From Halomonas sp. HAL1 (lineage in GTDB: Bacteria > Pseudomonadota > Gammaproteobacteria > Pseudomonadales > Halomonadaceae), in NCBI RefSeq assembly GCF_030544485.1, contig NZ_CP130610.1, forward strand, positions 3,968,001 through 4,032,000: 64,000 nt of DNA. The letters are read 5' to 3'. The position numbers were made by a program, and so were the translations under genes. This document shows, piece after piece, positions 43,657-53,465 of the stretch. The first letter of the stretch is position 1. Each line of letters begins with the position of its first letter. Under the pieces are notes generated by a model that was not told the DNA's origin, made no database searches, and saw nothing but the letters and a program-made list of their open reading frames with translations.

Positions 43657-44088
43657 TCACTGGCACAGCGGCGCTAGCCAGTAGTGCGCGAGCAGTAATA
43701 CCACAGCGTAGCGGGCGCCCTTAGCGATCACAATCCACGCCAGCGCCCGCCACCAGGGCAGCCGAAACACGCCGGCCAACACGGTAAGAGGGTCGCCAAT
43801 AATCGGCGCCCATGAAACCAGTAGGCTTAGCTCACCAAAGCGGTGATACCAACCCTCTGCACGCACCAAGCTACGTGGCGAGGCAGGAAACCAGCGGCGA
43901 TCTTGAAACTGGCGGGCATAGCGGCCTAGCGCCACGTTGATCATGCTGCCCAGGGTATTGCCGGTAGTGGCGACTAGCCACAGCGCCAGCGGTGGTTCGC
44001 CCATACACCACAGCCGCGCCAGCCACACTTCCGACCCACCCGGTAACAGCGTCGCGCTGACTAAGGCGACAAAAAACAGGCTCAGCAT
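43657..44088 (-). CDS. YqaA/DedA-like small membrane protein
   Basis: The protein has 143 residues with four or five membrane helices, from ATG 44088; one codon earlier is a TTG. The motif GGSEVWLARL and then GNTLGSMINVALGRYARQF, followed by RAEGWYHRFGELSLLVSWAPIIGDPL, match the YqaA branch of the VTT/DedA membrane family. Family members take part in membrane lipid or ion homeostasis; the role here is unknown. It lies 16 bases beyond the IclR gene on the same strand and is probably co-transcribed with it. Confidence 0.82.
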   Translation of the reverse strand: MLSLFFVALVSATLLPGGSEVWLARLWCMGEPPLALWLVATTGNTLGSMINVALGRYARQFQDRRWFPASPRSLVRAEGWYHRFGELSLLVSWAPIIGDPLTVLAGVFRLPWWRALAWIVIAKGARYAVVLLLAHYWLAPLCQ

Positions 44089-44104
44089 CAATTAGCGAAT
44101 CTCG

Positions 44105-44926
44105 TTAACGTGGCACCTGGCCGCCCAACTGCTGGGTGATTTCATCGGCCGTTTGTCGAACCAGTGCACCCAGCGTTAGCAGCCGCGCTTCAGGGATGCG
44201 CGCCATGGGACCTGAAACGGAAATCGCCGCCAGCGGGGTACTGTGTTCGTCAAAGACGCAGGCGGCCACACAGTGCAGGCCGATCGCGTGCTCCTCACGG
44301 TCACAGGCAAAACCCTGAGCACGAATTTGCTGGGTTTCCTCTTGCAGGGTCTCGGGCTGATAAAGCGTATTAGCGGTCACTCTTGCCAGCTCGCGGCCAT
44401 CCAGCAATTGAGCGCGCTCATCATTAGGCATCCACGCCAGCAACGCCTTGCCGACTCCGGAGGCATGCAGCGGTGCGCGGGAGCCAAGACGGGTGATCAT
44501 GCGCATCATCTGGGGCGACTCATGCTGGGCGAGAAACACTGCCGTTTCCCCATCGCGGATACCCAGGTTGGCGGTTTCGCCGGTTTCGGCCGTTAGGCGG
44601 CGCAAAAATGGCCGGCTGGTGGCCACGACGTCGCGCGCTTCAAGAAAGCTATTGCCGATGCGGAAGGTTTTGACATCGATTCGCCACAGGCCCTGCTCGT
44701 TCTCCTGGGTGACAAACCCCTGGCTTTGCAGTGCTTGTAATAAGCGGTGGGTGGTCGATGGCGCTAATTCGGCCATTTCCGCCACTTCCGAAAGGGCGAG
44801 CCCAAGGGGGCTCGCCGCAAGATACTCCAGCAGCGTTAAGCCGCGTACCAGCGACTGGCTGTGCCCGCCGCTGGCTTTGGCGGTATTCGCCGGACGACCG
44901 ACCGTCCTGCGCTTGGCTTCACTCAC
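44105..44926 (-). CDS. IclR-family transcriptional regulator
   Basis: The protein has 273 residues from GTG 44926 behind AGGAG. The N-terminal winged helix has LVRGLTLLEYLAASPLGLAL, EVAEMAELAPSTTHRLLQAL and GFVTQENEQGLW, the IclR pattern. The C-terminal effector domain includes ETANLGIRDGETAVFLAQHE and ASGVGKALLAWMP. IclR regulators control aromatic, glyoxylate and sugar-acid pathways. No catabolic genes lie alongside except a downstream YqaA-like gene and an enoyl-CoA hydratase upstream on the same strand, so the target is not clear. Confidence 0.9.
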   Translation of the reverse strand: MSEAKRRTVGRPANTAKASGGHSQSLVRGLTLLEYLAASPLGLALSEVAEMAELAPSTTHRLLQALQSQGFVTQENEQGLWRIDVKTFRIGNSFLEARDVVATSRPFLRRLTAETGETANLGIRDGETAVFLAQHESPQMMRMITRLGSRAPLHASGVGKALLAWMPNDERAQLLDGRELARVTANTLYQPETLQEETQQIRAQGFACDREEHAIGLHCVAACVFDEHSTPLAAISVSGPMARIPEARLLTLGALVRQTADEITQQLGGQVPR

Positions 44927-45073
44927 CTGGCTATCTCCTAAAAGGCGCTCCTACCTGAAAACGCCTTTGCTGACGGCGCCTTCCCTGAAAACATAAAGGG
45001 CGTCAGGATAACGTGCCAACACAGCCGTTGTCGCGTTTACGGAAACGAATTCCATTCATTCAATGGCGTTATC

Positions 45074-45895
45074 TTAGCGATGTCGCCATTGCGGTGGCCG
45101 TTTAGCCATAAACGCATCAATACCCTCTCCGACATCCTCGGCTAACATGTTGCAGGCCATGGTTTCGCCGGCAAAGGCATAGGCTTCATCAAGCGGCATG
45201 GCGAGCTGACGGGCAAACATGGCTTTTCCCGTTCGCACCGCCACGGCGCTTTTCGCGCAGATACTGGCGGTCAGTTCTTCCGTTGTCTCATCCAGCGCAT
45301 CATCCTCTGCCACGCGGTTAATCAAGCCCCACTCGGCCGCCTGCTCGGCGCTAATAAACTCACCCGTCAGCAGCATTTCCATGGCGCGCTTGCGGGCAAC
45401 GTTACGCGACAGCGCCACCGCAGGGGTGGAGCAAAACAGCCCAACGTTGATTCCGGAAACCGCAAAGCGAGCGCTGCGCGACGCCACCGCCAGATCACAG
45501 CTCGCGACTAATTGGCAGCCCGCGGCCGTGGCGATACCCTGGACTTTAGCAATGACCGGTACGGGGAGGCTCACAATGGCCTGCATCACTTCGCCACAGT
45601 GGGCAAAGAGCGTTTGGTAGTAGGCTTTATCGGGGTTAGCGCGCATTTGCTTAAGATCGTGGCCAGCACAGAAGGCTTTGCCTTCGGCGGCAAGCACCAC
45701 ACAGCGCACGCTGCTATCGTCGGCAATATCAGCTAATGCATCATGGAGGGCTTGCAACATAGCTTCCGAAAGCGCGTTAAAGCGCTCTGGCTCGTTCATC
45801 GTCAGCGTTGTGATGCCCTGCTGGTCAAGGCGTTGCAGGATGGTGGCAGGTGAAGATAGCTCTTCAGAAAAGGATCCGTCAGAGGTGATGGGCAT
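45074..45895 (-). CDS. enoyl-CoA hydratase/isomerase family protein
   Basis: The protein has 273 residues with a CAGGAG site. It is a crotonase-fold enzyme: TTLTMNEPERFNALSEAML near the start, AFCAGHDLKQMRAN (the oxyanion-hole loop) and ATAAGCQLVASCDLAVASRS. The standard catalytic Glu pair appears absent or altered (NVGLFCSTPAVALS), so it may be a non-hydratase crotonase. It resembles a group annotated as enoyl-CoA hydratase or EchA-type proteins. It follows trhO and precedes the IclR gene. Substrate unknown. Confidence 0.85.
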   Translation of the reverse strand: MPITSDGSFSEELSSPATILQRLDQQGITTLTMNEPERFNALSEAMLQALHDALADIADDSSVRCVVLAAEGKAFCAGHDLKQMRANPDKAYYQTLFAHCGEVMQAIVSLPVPVIAKVQGIATAAGCQLVASCDLAVASRSARFAVSGINVGLFCSTPAVALSRNVARKRAMEMLLTGEFISAEQAAEWGLINRVAEDDALDETTEELTASICAKSAVAVRTGKAMFARQLAMPLDEAYAFAGETMACNMLAEDVGEGIDAFMAKRPPQWRHR

Positions 45896-45932
45896 GGTGA
45901 ACTCCTGAATTTGAGTAACACAGTGCCCATCA

Positions 45933-45974
45933 GTCTAGCGCACAAGCTTTGCGTGCAATGCTTGTGCGCTAGAC
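45933..45974. repeat. 15-bp perfect inverted repeat between the trhO and enoyl-CoA hydratase genes
   Basis: Exact arms GTCTAGCGCACAAGC (45933-45947) and GCTTGTGCGCTAGAC (45960-45974) have a 12-base spacer. On the plus strand CATTTTT follows, whereas the genes are on the minus strand. It may be a terminator of trhO, an RNA hairpin or a palindromic binding site. Confidence 0.65.
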
Positions 45975-45982
45975 CATTTTTA

Positions 45983-46936
45983 TCAGGATTTTTTCATTAA
46001 GCGGGTATCACGGCCTAACGGGTGCGGTTCGCCGCGCTGTTTGGCTAGATCAATTTGGCGCTGGCGCTCACGCGCAGCGTTGCGGGTTTTCTCCGGCAGC
46101 GAGTCGATGCAGTGGGGGCAGCTAATGCCCGGCTCATACGCAGATGACTGCATATCCTCGGCGGAGATCGGCATCCGGCAGGCGTGGCACTGCTCAAACT
46201 CACCTTTGCTCAAGTCGTGGCGAACCGTCACACGATTATCGAACACGAAGCACTCACCGCGCCAAAGCGACTGCTCTTCCGGGACTTTTTCCAGGTAGTT
46301 CAGCACGCCACCTTTTAGGTGATAGACCTCTTCAAAGCCCTCTTTGAGCATAAAGCTGGAGGCTTTTTCGCAGCGAATACCGCCGGTGCAGAACATCGCC
46401 ACTTTCTTATGCTTTTCCGGGTCGTAGTGCTCGCGCACGTACTCGGGAAACTCGCGGAAAGTGGTGGTCTTAGGGTCTATCGCCCGCTCAAAGCTACCTA
46501 TCGCCACTTCGTAATCATTGCGGGTATCGATCACCAGCACTTCCGGGTCGGCGATGATGTCATTCCAGTTTTCCGGCTCGACGTAGGTGCCAACGGTGTC
46601 GTTGGGGTCGATGTCCGGCACGCCGAGGGTAACAATCTCTTTTTTGAGTTTGACCTTGGTGCGGTAGAACGGCGTTTCGTCGCAATAGGACTCTTTATGA
46701 TCAATATCGGCCAGACGCGGGTCGGCGGTCAGCCAGGTAAGCAGGCCGTCAATGCCTTCGCGACTGCCCGCCACCGTGCCGTTGATGCCCTCTTTCGCGA
46801 GCAGCAGGGTGCCTTTCACGCCGTTATCGAGCATGGTTTGGTGAAGCGGTTCGCGCAGCGCTTCGAAGTCGTTCAGGGTGACAAATTTATACAGCGCCGC
46901 GACCACAATGGGCGGCGTTTGGGTAGGTACTGACAT
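45983..46936 (-). CDS. trhO: tRNA uridine(34) hydroxylase TrhO (rhodanese family)
   Basis: The protein has 317 residues with GGAG upstream of ATG 46936. It shows the TrhO/YceA pattern: an N-terminal ferredoxin-like domain ([20 protein letters not shown]), then a rhodanese domain with [17 protein letters not shown] and the active-site Cys in [19 protein letters not shown]-terminal zinc-like region has [12 protein letters not shown] and SCPHCIDSL. TrhO hydroxylates uridine 34 to 5-hydroxyuridine in tRNA. Assignment by family is strong. Confidence 0.93.
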   Translation of the reverse strand: MSVPTQTPPIVVAALYKFVTLNDFEALREPLHQTMLDNGVKGTLLLAKEGINGTVAGSREGIDGLLTWLTADPRLADIDHKESYCDETPFYRTKVKLKKEIVTLGVPDIDPNDTVGTYVEPENWNDIIADPEVLVIDTRNDYEVAIGSFERAIDPKTTTFREFPEYVREHYDPEKHKKVAMFCTGGIRCEKASSFMLKEGFEEVYHLKGGVLNYLEKVPEEQSLWRGECFVFDNRVTVRHDLSKGEFEQCHACRMPISAEDMQSSAYEPGISCPHCIDSLPEKTRNAARERQRQIDLAKQRGEPHPLGRDTRLMKKS

Positions 46937-47122
46937 GTGAAGCTCCAGGTAGTCATCCTCGTAAAGGACGGACCGGGTTTATTAAGACGCGCATATTCTA
47001 GCGCAACCTGGCGCTGAAAACGTCGATTTATTCGACAGAAACGTACTGAAAGCTTCACCCCACGCGGCGTCAACGAGGCGTATATTGTCTCTATTCCACA
47101 TCACATAACTTCGGAGTACAGC

Positions 47123-47812
47123 ATGATTATTCGTCGTTCAAACGAACGCGGCTACGCCGACCACAGCTGGCTACGCTCATTCCACACCTTTTCATTTGCC
47201 AACTACGTTGACCGCAACCATATGGGCTTTCGCGCACTGCGCGTGATCAATGAAGACCGCGTCGCGGGCGGCCACGGCTTTGGTGCCCATCCTCACCGGG
47301 ATATGGAGATTATCTCCTACGTGCTGGAAGGTGAGATGGAGCATAAAGACAACATGGGCAATGGCGAGGTGATGCGCCCAGGCGATGTGCAGCGTATGTC
47401 CGCAGGTACCGGGGTGCTGCATAGCGAGTTCAATCACTCCAAGACAAACGAGCTGCACTTCCTGCAGATTTGGATTGAACCCAAGCAGCTCGGCATTAAA
47501 CCCAGCTACGAGCAGAAAGCGTTTCCTACCGCCGAGCGCCAAGGCCAGTGGCGGTTAGTAGCTTCTGAAGAGGGCCGTGAAGGTTCCGTGAGCATTAATC
47601 AGGACATGAACCTGTACGCGGGCCTGTTTAACGCGGGCGAACAGCCAACCGCGCCGCCTTCGCGCCACGCTTGGCTGCATGTAGTGAACGGTGAAATGGA
47701 GGTGAACGGTGAAACGTTAAACGCAGGCGATGCCGCAGCGTTTACGCCAGAAGAGACGATTAGCCTCACCGGCAAAGAAGCAGGCGAAGTGCTGTTGTTT
47801 GATTTGGCTTGA
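47123..47812 (+). CDS. pirin family protein (YhaK type)
   Basis: The protein has 229 residues with CGGAG before the ATG. It is a bicupin: IIRRSNERGYADHSWLRSFH and HTFSFANYV at the start, GFGAHPHRDMEIISYVLEGE with the metal-binding His pair, and FNHSKTNELHFLQIWIEP. The YhaK branch acts as a redox-sensing or quercetinase-like protein; the physiological role is not settled. It is divergent from trhO and followed by a strong terminator. Confidence 0.9.
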   Translation: MIIRRSNERGYADHSWLRSFHTFSFANYVDRNHMGFRALRVINEDRVAGGHGFGAHPHRDMEIISYVLEGEMEHKDNMGNGEVMRPGDVQRMSAGTGVLHSEFNHSKTNELHFLQIWIEPKQLGIKPSYEQKAFPTAERQGQWRLVASEEGREGSVSINQDMNLYAGLFNAGEQPTAPPSRHAWLHVVNGEMEVNGETLNAGDAAAFTPEETISLTGKEAGEVLLFDLA

Positions 47813-47840
47813 TCACCACGTCGACTAAACTGCACCAACC

Positions 47841-47870
47841 AAAACGGCGCCTCTTGCGAGGCGCCGTTTT
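47841..47870 (+). terminator. terminator between the pirin gene and serA
   Basis: A 13-bp stem AAAACGGCGCCTC / GAGGCGCCGTTTT with a TTGC loop runs into a seven-base T-run. It separates two convergent genes and can serve both strands. Confidence 0.9.
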
Positions 47871-47899
47871 TTTACAGCCAACTTACTTAACTAAAGGCT

Positions 47900-49144
47900 T
47901 TAGCTATTTTGTGACGAGTAGAGCGCACGAATTTTCAGCGTGTGATCGACCTCACGCAACGCTTCCAGCGCCTGGGGGCCGTAAGCTTTATCGACATCGA
48001 TCACCACGTAACCAACTTTCTCGTTGGTCTGTAGGTACTGACCCGAGATATTGATGCCATTTTCAGACAGTACGCGGTTGATCTGCGACAGTACGCCCGG
48101 CACGTTGTCGTGAATGTGCAGTAAACGGTGCTTGTCTGGGTGAGCGGGCAGCGCCACTTCGGGGAAGTTGACGGAAGTCACGGTAGTACCGTTATCGGAG
48201 TAAGTGATCAGTTTTTCCGACACTTCGATACCGATGTTCTCCTGAGCCTCTAGGGTAGAACCACCGATATGCGGGGTCAGGATCACGTTTTCCAGGCCGC
48301 GTAACGGGCTCTCAAACTCTTCTTCGTTGCCTTTCGGCTCTACCGGGAAGACGTCAACCGCCGCACCGTTGAGGTTGCCCGCTTTAAGCGCTTCGGCAAG
48401 CGGTTCGATTTCAACGACGCTACCGCGGGAAGCGTTAATAAAGATCGCGCCGGGCTTCATGGCGGCAATCTCTTTGGCGCCGATCATCCAGCGGGTAGAG
48501 GCAAGATCAGGCACGTGCAGGCTGATGACATCGGCACGACCCAGCAGCTCTTCAAGGCTGCCTACTTGGCTGGCGTTACCCATCCCCAACTTAGTGATCA
48601 CATCGTAGTAAATTACGTTGAAACCCAATGACTCCGCCAGCACGGAAAGCTGCGCACCGATGCTGCCGTAGCCCACGATACCTAACGTTTTACCGCGTGC
48701 TTCGTGGGAATTCTTGGCTGATTTCAACCAACCGCCCTGGTGGGCACGGGCGTTTTTCTCAGGAATACCGCGCAGCAGCATAATCGCTTCCGCCAACACC
48801 AGCTCGGCCACCGAACGGGTATTGGAGTACGGCGCATTGAACACCGCGATACCACGAGTAAGCGCAGCGGTTAAATCGACCTGATTGGTGCCGATACAGA
48901 AACAGCCAACGCCGACCAGCTTCTCTGCTGCCTCGAACACGCGCTCAGTCAGCTGTGTGCGGGAACGGATGCCGATGAAGTGAACGTCGCGAATCTTTTC
49001 GATCAGCGCTTCTTCATCAAGCGATGTGGGCAGATGCTCGATATTTTCATAACCGGCGTTGTGAAAATTGTCCACCGCACTTTGGTGGACGCCCTCGAGT
49101 AGCAGGATCTTGATCTTGCTCTTGTCCAGGGACGTTTTGGCCAT
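47900..49144 (-). CDS. serA: D-3-phosphoglycerate dehydrogenase SerA
   Basis: The protein has 414 residues from ATG 49144 (MAKTSLDKSKIKILLLEGVH), in line with E. coli SerA (410). A D-isomer 2-hydroxyacid dehydrogenase core has the NAD site LGIVGYGSIGAQL, the signature LHVPDLASTRWMIGAKE and catalytic HIGGST. A C-terminal ACT domain (HIHDNVPGVLSQINRVLSE) mediates serine feedback. It starts the serine pathway from 3-phosphoglycerate. It is divergent from xseB. Confidence 0.96.
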   Translation of the reverse strand: MAKTSLDKSKIKILLLEGVHQSAVDNFHNAGYENIEHLPTSLDEEALIEKIRDVHFIGIRSRTQLTERVFEAAEKLVGVGCFCIGTNQVDLTAALTRGIAVFNAPYSNTRSVAELVLAEAIMLLRGIPEKNARAHQGGWLKSAKNSHEARGKTLGIVGYGSIGAQLSVLAESLGFNVIYYDVITKLGMGNASQVGSLEELLGRADVISLHVPDLASTRWMIGAKEIAAMKPGAIFINASRGSVVEIEPLAEALKAGNLNGAAVDVFPVEPKGNEEEFESPLRGLENVILTPHIGGSTLEAQENIGIEVSEKLITYSDNGTTVTSVNFPEVALPAHPDKHRLLHIHDNVPGVLSQINRVLSENGINISGQYLQTNEKVGYVVIDVDKAYGPQALEALREVDHTLKIRALYSSQNS

Positions 49145-49394
49145 GGCTGAATCAACCTCTATGGTCGGCGGCATGCGCCGTGTATCGGTTCACGGGAGGC
49201 GCATATCGTAGCACAGACAGCCCCATTCACGCCGGGTCAAGATGATGAAAAGTGTGCGTACTGACAATGAATGAACCGCAAGTCGTTACCATAAGCGTAG
49301 GCTGAAAGGCAGACGCCACCCCCAGGCGTCGGTGTATACTGTGGGCCTATTTCAGCTTATTTTAAAAAACATACCGGTTTGCAGGCACACCCCA

Positions 49395-49685
49395 ATGAGC
49401 GACACGACATCACCTCCGCAGGATTTTGCCGCGACGGTTGAGCAACTCGAAACCATCGTTGAACGTCTTGAGTCAGGCGAGCTCTCATTGGAGGATGCGC
49501 TGACCGCGTTTGAACAGGGCGTGCGGCTAACCCGCGATGCCCAGCAGCGGCTGGATAGCGCCGAACTTAAAGTGCGTGCACTGAGTGAAGACAGCGAAGG
49601 CCGCTTGAATGTGGCGCCTTTTGCTGGCCCCGACGACCCCAAGGAAGCGGCCGACGAAGAGAGCAAGGAGACGCCCCCATGGTAG
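49395..49685 (+). CDS. xseB: exodeoxyribonuclease VII small subunit XseB
   Basis: The protein has 96 residues from ATG 49395. [20 protein letters not shown] and [19 protein letters not shown] are the XseB signatures, forming the helical hairpin that coats XseA. The C-terminal ~35 residues are acidic and divergent. It overlaps ispA by seven bases (ATGGTAG), so translation is coupled. An xseB-ispA-dxs order is common in gammaproteobacteria. Confidence 0.94.
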   Translation: MSDTTSPPQDFAATVEQLETIVERLESGELSLEDALTAFEQGVRLTRDAQQRLDSAELKVRALSEDSEGRLNVAPFAGPDDPKEAADEESKETPPW

Positions 49686-50572
49686 CCACCCAGCCGAGCC
49701 AGCTTGCCACCCTGCGCCACCGCAGCAATAGCCGCGTAGACGCCACCCTGGCGGCTCTGTTTGATAGCCGCCCGGCGGTAGCGCCACGGCTTGAGGCGGC
49801 CATGCGCCACGGCTTGCTAGCGGGAGGCAAGCGCCTGCGCCCACTGCTGGTGTACATGGCCGGTTATGCACTTGGGGCAGACGACGAGGCGCTGGATGCT
49901 CCCGCCGCGGCGATCGAGTTAATCCATGCCTACTCGCTGATCCACGATGATTTACCCGCGATGGATGACGACGACCTGCGCCGCGGCCAGCCCACCGTGC
50001 ATAAAGCCTTTGATGAAGCGAGCGCGATTCTGGCTGGCGATGCCTTGCAGGCGCTAGCCTTTGAAGTGCTGGCCGGTACCGCTCATCCTCGGCTGGGCAG
50101 TTTAGTCCATACGCTTGCCTCAGCCGCTGGCCGCGACGGCATGGTGGCAGGGCAGGCACTGGATTTAGACGCCGTTGGTGGTCACCCGGATGTCGATGCT
50201 CTTGCCCACATGCACGCCCATAAAACCGGCGCGCTGATTGTTGCCGCTGTGCGCCTCGGCGGCTTAGTAGCCGTTGCCGACGATGACCCCCGTTTAACCG
50301 CGCTTATTCGCTACGCCCGCGCCATTGGTCTAGCCTTTCAGATTCACGATGACATTCTGGATGTAACCGGCGACACCTTGACCCTAGGCAAAACGTCAGG
50401 CGCCGATGCCGCCCGAGCCAAGCCCACCTACCCCAGTCTGCTGGGATTAGAGGGCGCTCAACGTAAAGCGCACAGCCTGATTGACGAGGCTATTGCCGCG
50501 CTCGCCCCTCTGGGCGAACGTGCTGCACCGCTGGCCGACTTAGCCCACTATATGATTGAGCGTGACTACTAA
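49679..50572 (+). CDS. ispA: farnesyl diphosphate synthase IspA
   Basis: The protein has 297 residues. Two aspartate-rich substrate motifs are visible: [20 protein letters not shown] (FARM) and [21 protein letters not shown] (SARM), with [12 protein letters not shown] near the start. It condenses isopentenyl and dimethylallyl diphosphates to farnesyl diphosphate for quinones and undecaprenyl carriers. It lies in the xseB-ispA-dxs operon. Confidence 0.96.
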   Translation: MVATQPSQLATLRHRSNSRVDATLAALFDSRPAVAPRLEAAMRHGLLAGGKRLRPLLVYMAGYALGADDEALDAPAAAIELIHAYSLIHDDLPAMDDDDLRRGQPTVHKAFDEASAILAGDALQALAFEVLAGTAHPRLGSLVHTLASAAGRDGMVAGQALDLDAVGGHPDVDALAHMHAHKTGALIVAAVRLGGLVAVADDDPRLTALIRYARAIGLAFQIHDDILDVTGDTLTLGKTSGADAARAKPTYPSLLGLEGAQRKAHSLIDEAIAALAPLGERAAPLADLAHYMIERDY

Positions 50573-50574
50573 AC

Positions 50575-50645
50575 GATGTCCTTGAATACGATGTTCTTGA
50601 ATACAATACCCATGAAAACATGCCTATGAAAACATGCCCATGAAG
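50575..50645 (+). repeat. short tandem repeats in the ispA-dxs junction
   Basis: Two kinds of tandem unit abut. A 15-bp unit, gatgtYcttgaatac, occurs at 50575-50589 and 50590-50604. A 14-bp unit, cYatgaaaacatgc, occurs at 50610-50623 and 50624-50637, and a partial third copy contains the dxs start. Together they produce several ATG triplets before the real start and no clear ribosome site. Confidence 0.75.
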
Positions 50646-52559
50646 CTGTTCGACGAGATTCCCCGTGAGCGGCCCGCAACGCCGCTGCTCGACTCCTTTG
50701 ATCACCCCACTGCCCTGCGGGCCATGAATGACCAACAGCTCGCCCAACTGGCTGATGAGCTGCGTGCTTACCTGTTATATAGCGTGGGCGTGTCGGGTGG
50801 TCACTTTGGCGCCGGGCTCGGCGTGGTCGAGTTAAGCGTTGCCTTACACCACGCCTTCCATACGCCCGATGATCGCTTAGTCTGGGATGTTGGTCACCAG
50901 GCTTATCCGCATAAAATACTTACTGGCCGTCGTGAGACGATGTTGAGTATTCGTCAGCACGGCGGTTTGGCGGCGTTTCCGCGCCGCGCCGAGTCCGAGT
51001 ACGACACCTTTGGCGTTGGCCACTCCAGCACGTCGATTTCGGCGGCGTTGGGTATGGCGCTGGCGGCCAAGGCACAGGGAAAGAAGCGGCGCGTGTGTGC
51101 AATCATTGGCGACGGCGCGCTAACCGCCGGCATGGCCTTTGAAGCCCTGGCCCACGCAGGCCACGTAGACGCCAACCTGCTGGTGGTGCTTAACGACAAC
51201 GAAATGTCGATTTCCGAAAACGTCGGCGGCATGGCGACCTATCTTGCCCGCGTGCTCTCCAGCAAGCCCTATCTCAAAATACGCGAAGAGGGCAAAAAAG
51301 TGCTTTCTCACCTGCCCGGCGCGCTTGAGCTTGCCCGGCGCACCGAAGAGCATATGAAAGGCATGGTCAGCCCCGCCACGCTGTTTGAAGAGATGGGTTT
51401 TAACTACGTTGGCCCCATTGATGGCCACGACCTCAACGCGCTAACCGATACGCTGGAAAACCTGCGCGACCTCGACGGCCCGCAGTTCCTGCATATCAAA
51501 ACGGTAAAAGGTAAAGGCTTCTTGCCTGCAGAGGCCGACCAGATTGGCTATCACGCCATTACCAAGCTGGAAAAGCCCAGCGCTGCTGCCAGTAACGGCG
51601 CCGCCAAAAAACCCATTATTAAACAAGCCGCAGCCAAGAAAAAATACTGCAATGTGTTCGGTGATTGGCTCTGTGATATGGCTGCGGCTGATTCGCGCTT
51701 GATGGGCATTACCCCCGCGATGCGCGAGGGCTCCGACCTGATTCGCTTCTCTAAAGAGTACCCGCAACGCTATTTCGATGTCGCGATTGCCGAGCAGCAC
51801 GCCGTCACGCTCGCAGCAGGTATGGCCTGCGAAGGCATGAAACCAGTGGTGGCGATTTACTCTACCTTTCTACAACGCGGCTACGATCAGTTAATTCATG
51901 ATGTGGCGGTGCAGAACCTGGATGTCACCTTTGCCATTGACCGTGCAGGCTTAGTGGGCGAAGACGGCCCCACGCACCACGGCAGCATGGATCTCTCGTT
52001 CCTGCGCTGTGTGCCCGGCATGGTGATTCTGGCCCCGGCGGATGAAGCCGAATGCCGCGCCATGCTCAGTGCGGCTTACCATCATCCTGGCCCCGCTGCG
52101 GTGCGCTACCCACGCGGCACCGGCCCCGGCGTGGAGATTCCCGCCCACCTTGAGCCACTAACGATTGGCAAAGCCGAGGTACGCCGAAACACCTCAAGCG
52201 ACGGTGTTCGCATTGCGCTGTTGGCGTTTGGCAGCATGAATAGCGCTGCCGCTGAAGTCGCCGAACGGCTCAATGCCACCCATATCAACATGCGCAGCAT
52301 TAAGCCACTTGATCGAGATGCGGTGCTACACGCCGCCGACGAGCATGAACTGCTGGTAACACTGGAAGAGAACGTCATTGCGGGTGGCGCAGGCAGCGCT
52401 GTCAATGAATTGCTCCACGCCGAAGGCGTTCAGGTGGAAGTGCTCAATCTCGGCCTGCCGGATGCCTTTGTCGAGCACGGCACGCCCGCGCAACTGCTTG
52501 CCGATTGCCAGTTGGATATTGAAGGCATTGAGCGCGCTATTCGTGTCCGGCTGCCCTAA
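50640..52559 (+). CDS. dxs: 1-deoxy-D-xylulose-5-phosphate synthase Dxs
   Basis: The protein has 639 residues from ATG 50640; an in-frame ATG at 50634 adds two codons. It is a TPP-dependent transketolase: [20 protein letters not shown] then [14 protein letters not shown] (the GDG-N30-NDN TPP motif), and [20 protein letters not shown] in the pyrimidine domain. It makes 1-deoxyxylulose-5-phosphate, the first step of the MEP isoprenoid pathway, which supplies IspA. A linker insertion ([20 protein letters not shown]) makes it slightly longer than usual. Confidence 0.96.
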   Translation: MKLFDEIPRERPATPLLDSFDHPTALRAMNDQQLAQLADELRAYLLYSVGVSGGHFGAGLGVVELSVALHHAFHTPDDRLVWDVGHQAYPHKILTGRRETMLSIRQHGGLAAFPRRAESEYDTFGVGHSSTSISAALGMALAAKAQGKKRRVCAIIGDGALTAGMAFEALAHAGHVDANLLVVLNDNEMSISENVGGMATYLARVLSSKPYLKIREEGKKVLSHLPGALELARRTEEHMKGMVSPATLFEEMGFNYVGPIDGHDLNALTDTLENLRDLDGPQFLHIKTVKGKGFLPAEADQIGYHAITKLEKPSAAASNGAAKKPIIKQAAAKKKYCNVFGDWLCDMAAADSRLMGITPAMREGSDLIRFSKEYPQRYFDVAIAEQHAVTLAAGMACEGMKPVVAIYSTFLQRGYDQLIHDVAVQNLDVTFAIDRAGLVGEDGPTHHGSMDLSFLRCVPGMVILAPADEAECRAMLSAAYHHPGPAAVRYPRGTGPGVEIPAHLEPLTIGKAEVRRNTSSDGVRIALLAFGSMNSAAAEVAERLNATHINMRSIKPLDRDAVLHAADEHELLVTLEENVIAGGAGSAVNELLHAEGVQVEVLNLGLPDAFVEHGTPAQLLADCQLDIEGIERAIRVRLP

Positions 52560-52617
52560 AACTTATTGCTACTCGGTTGCCATAAGGCATTACCTTTAAA
52601 CTACTTTTGAGATTTTT

Positions 52618-53382
52618 ATGCTACTGCTTATTGTTATTTTCGGCCTGATCGGCCTTGCGTTCGGTGGCCCGGTGGGGCTACTGATTGGTGGCGGCTTGGG
52701 CTGGTGGTTGGGCCGACGCATCAGTCGTCGTTTGAATATCGCCCGAATGCGTATTCAGGAAGGTTTTCTTGAATCGATCTTCTCGGTTATGGGCTGCCTG
52801 TGCCAAGCCGACGGTAAAGTAACCGATGGCGAGCTGGATGTAGCCGAGAAACTGTTTGATCAGATGCATCTGCAGGGTGAGCAGCGCGCCAAGGCCCGCG
52901 CCGCCTTTGAGCGTGGCCGCGCCGATGACTTCAACTTAGACGCCGAATTGGCCAACGTTAACCGCCTCACCCAGCGTCAGCCGGTGTTGCGCCAAGTGTT
53001 TATCCAAGTCCAGCTTTCGGCCATCGCCGCGGACGGTGTGCTCCACCCCGCTGAACACGAGATGATTTTGCGCGTTGCCCGTGGCGTAGGCTGCAGCGAT
53101 GCTGAAGTACAGCAGATTGAGGCAATGCTCCACGGCGCTGCCGCTAACTCCCAAGGCGCCAGCGAAGAAGCTCTAAAAGATGCCTATCGCGTACTGGGGG
53201 TTTCTGACGATGCCAGCGATGCCGAGATCAAGAAAGCTTATCGCCGCCTAATGAGCCAAAACCACCCGGATAAACTGGCCGGTAAAGGCCTGCCCGAAAG
53301 CATGCGCGACATCGCCCAAGCGCGTACCAGCGAAATCGGCAATGCCTACGAGCGAATCCGTACGGCGAGGGGCAGCGCTTAA
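52618..53382 (+). CDS. djlA: co-chaperone DjlA
   Basis: The protein has 254 residues. A glycine-rich N-terminal membrane anchor (GLIGLAFGGPVGLLIGGGLG) is followed by a TerB-like helical domain and a C-terminal J domain at about 180-250 (AYRVLGVSDDASDAEIKKAY, with the HPD in SQNHPDKLAGKG). DjlA is a membrane-bound DnaJ partner of DnaK affecting capsule and stress signalling. It lies 58 bases after dxs and may share its transcript. Confidence 0.94.
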   Translation: MLLLIVIFGLIGLAFGGPVGLLIGGGLGWWLGRRISRRLNIARMRIQEGFLESIFSVMGCLCQADGKVTDGELDVAEKLFDQMHLQGEQRAKARAAFERGRADDFNLDAELANVNRLTQRQPVLRQVFIQVQLSAIAADGVLHPAEHEMILRVARGVGCSDAEVQQIEAMLHGAAANSQGASEEALKDAYRVLGVSDDASDAEIKKAYRRLMSQNHPDKLAGKGLPESMRDIAQARTSEIGNAYERIRTARGSA

Positions 53383-53465
53383 AGGCGATCTTAAAACACG
53401 ATAATCGACAGGTTCGCTAACGCCCGCTAGATTGAAGGATCGATTATTGTCGCCAGGAGTTCGCC

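Noticed and set aside
50575..50645. CRISPR-like repeat array
   Set aside because: The units are only 14-15 bp, directly adjacent with no spacers, and no cas genes are present.
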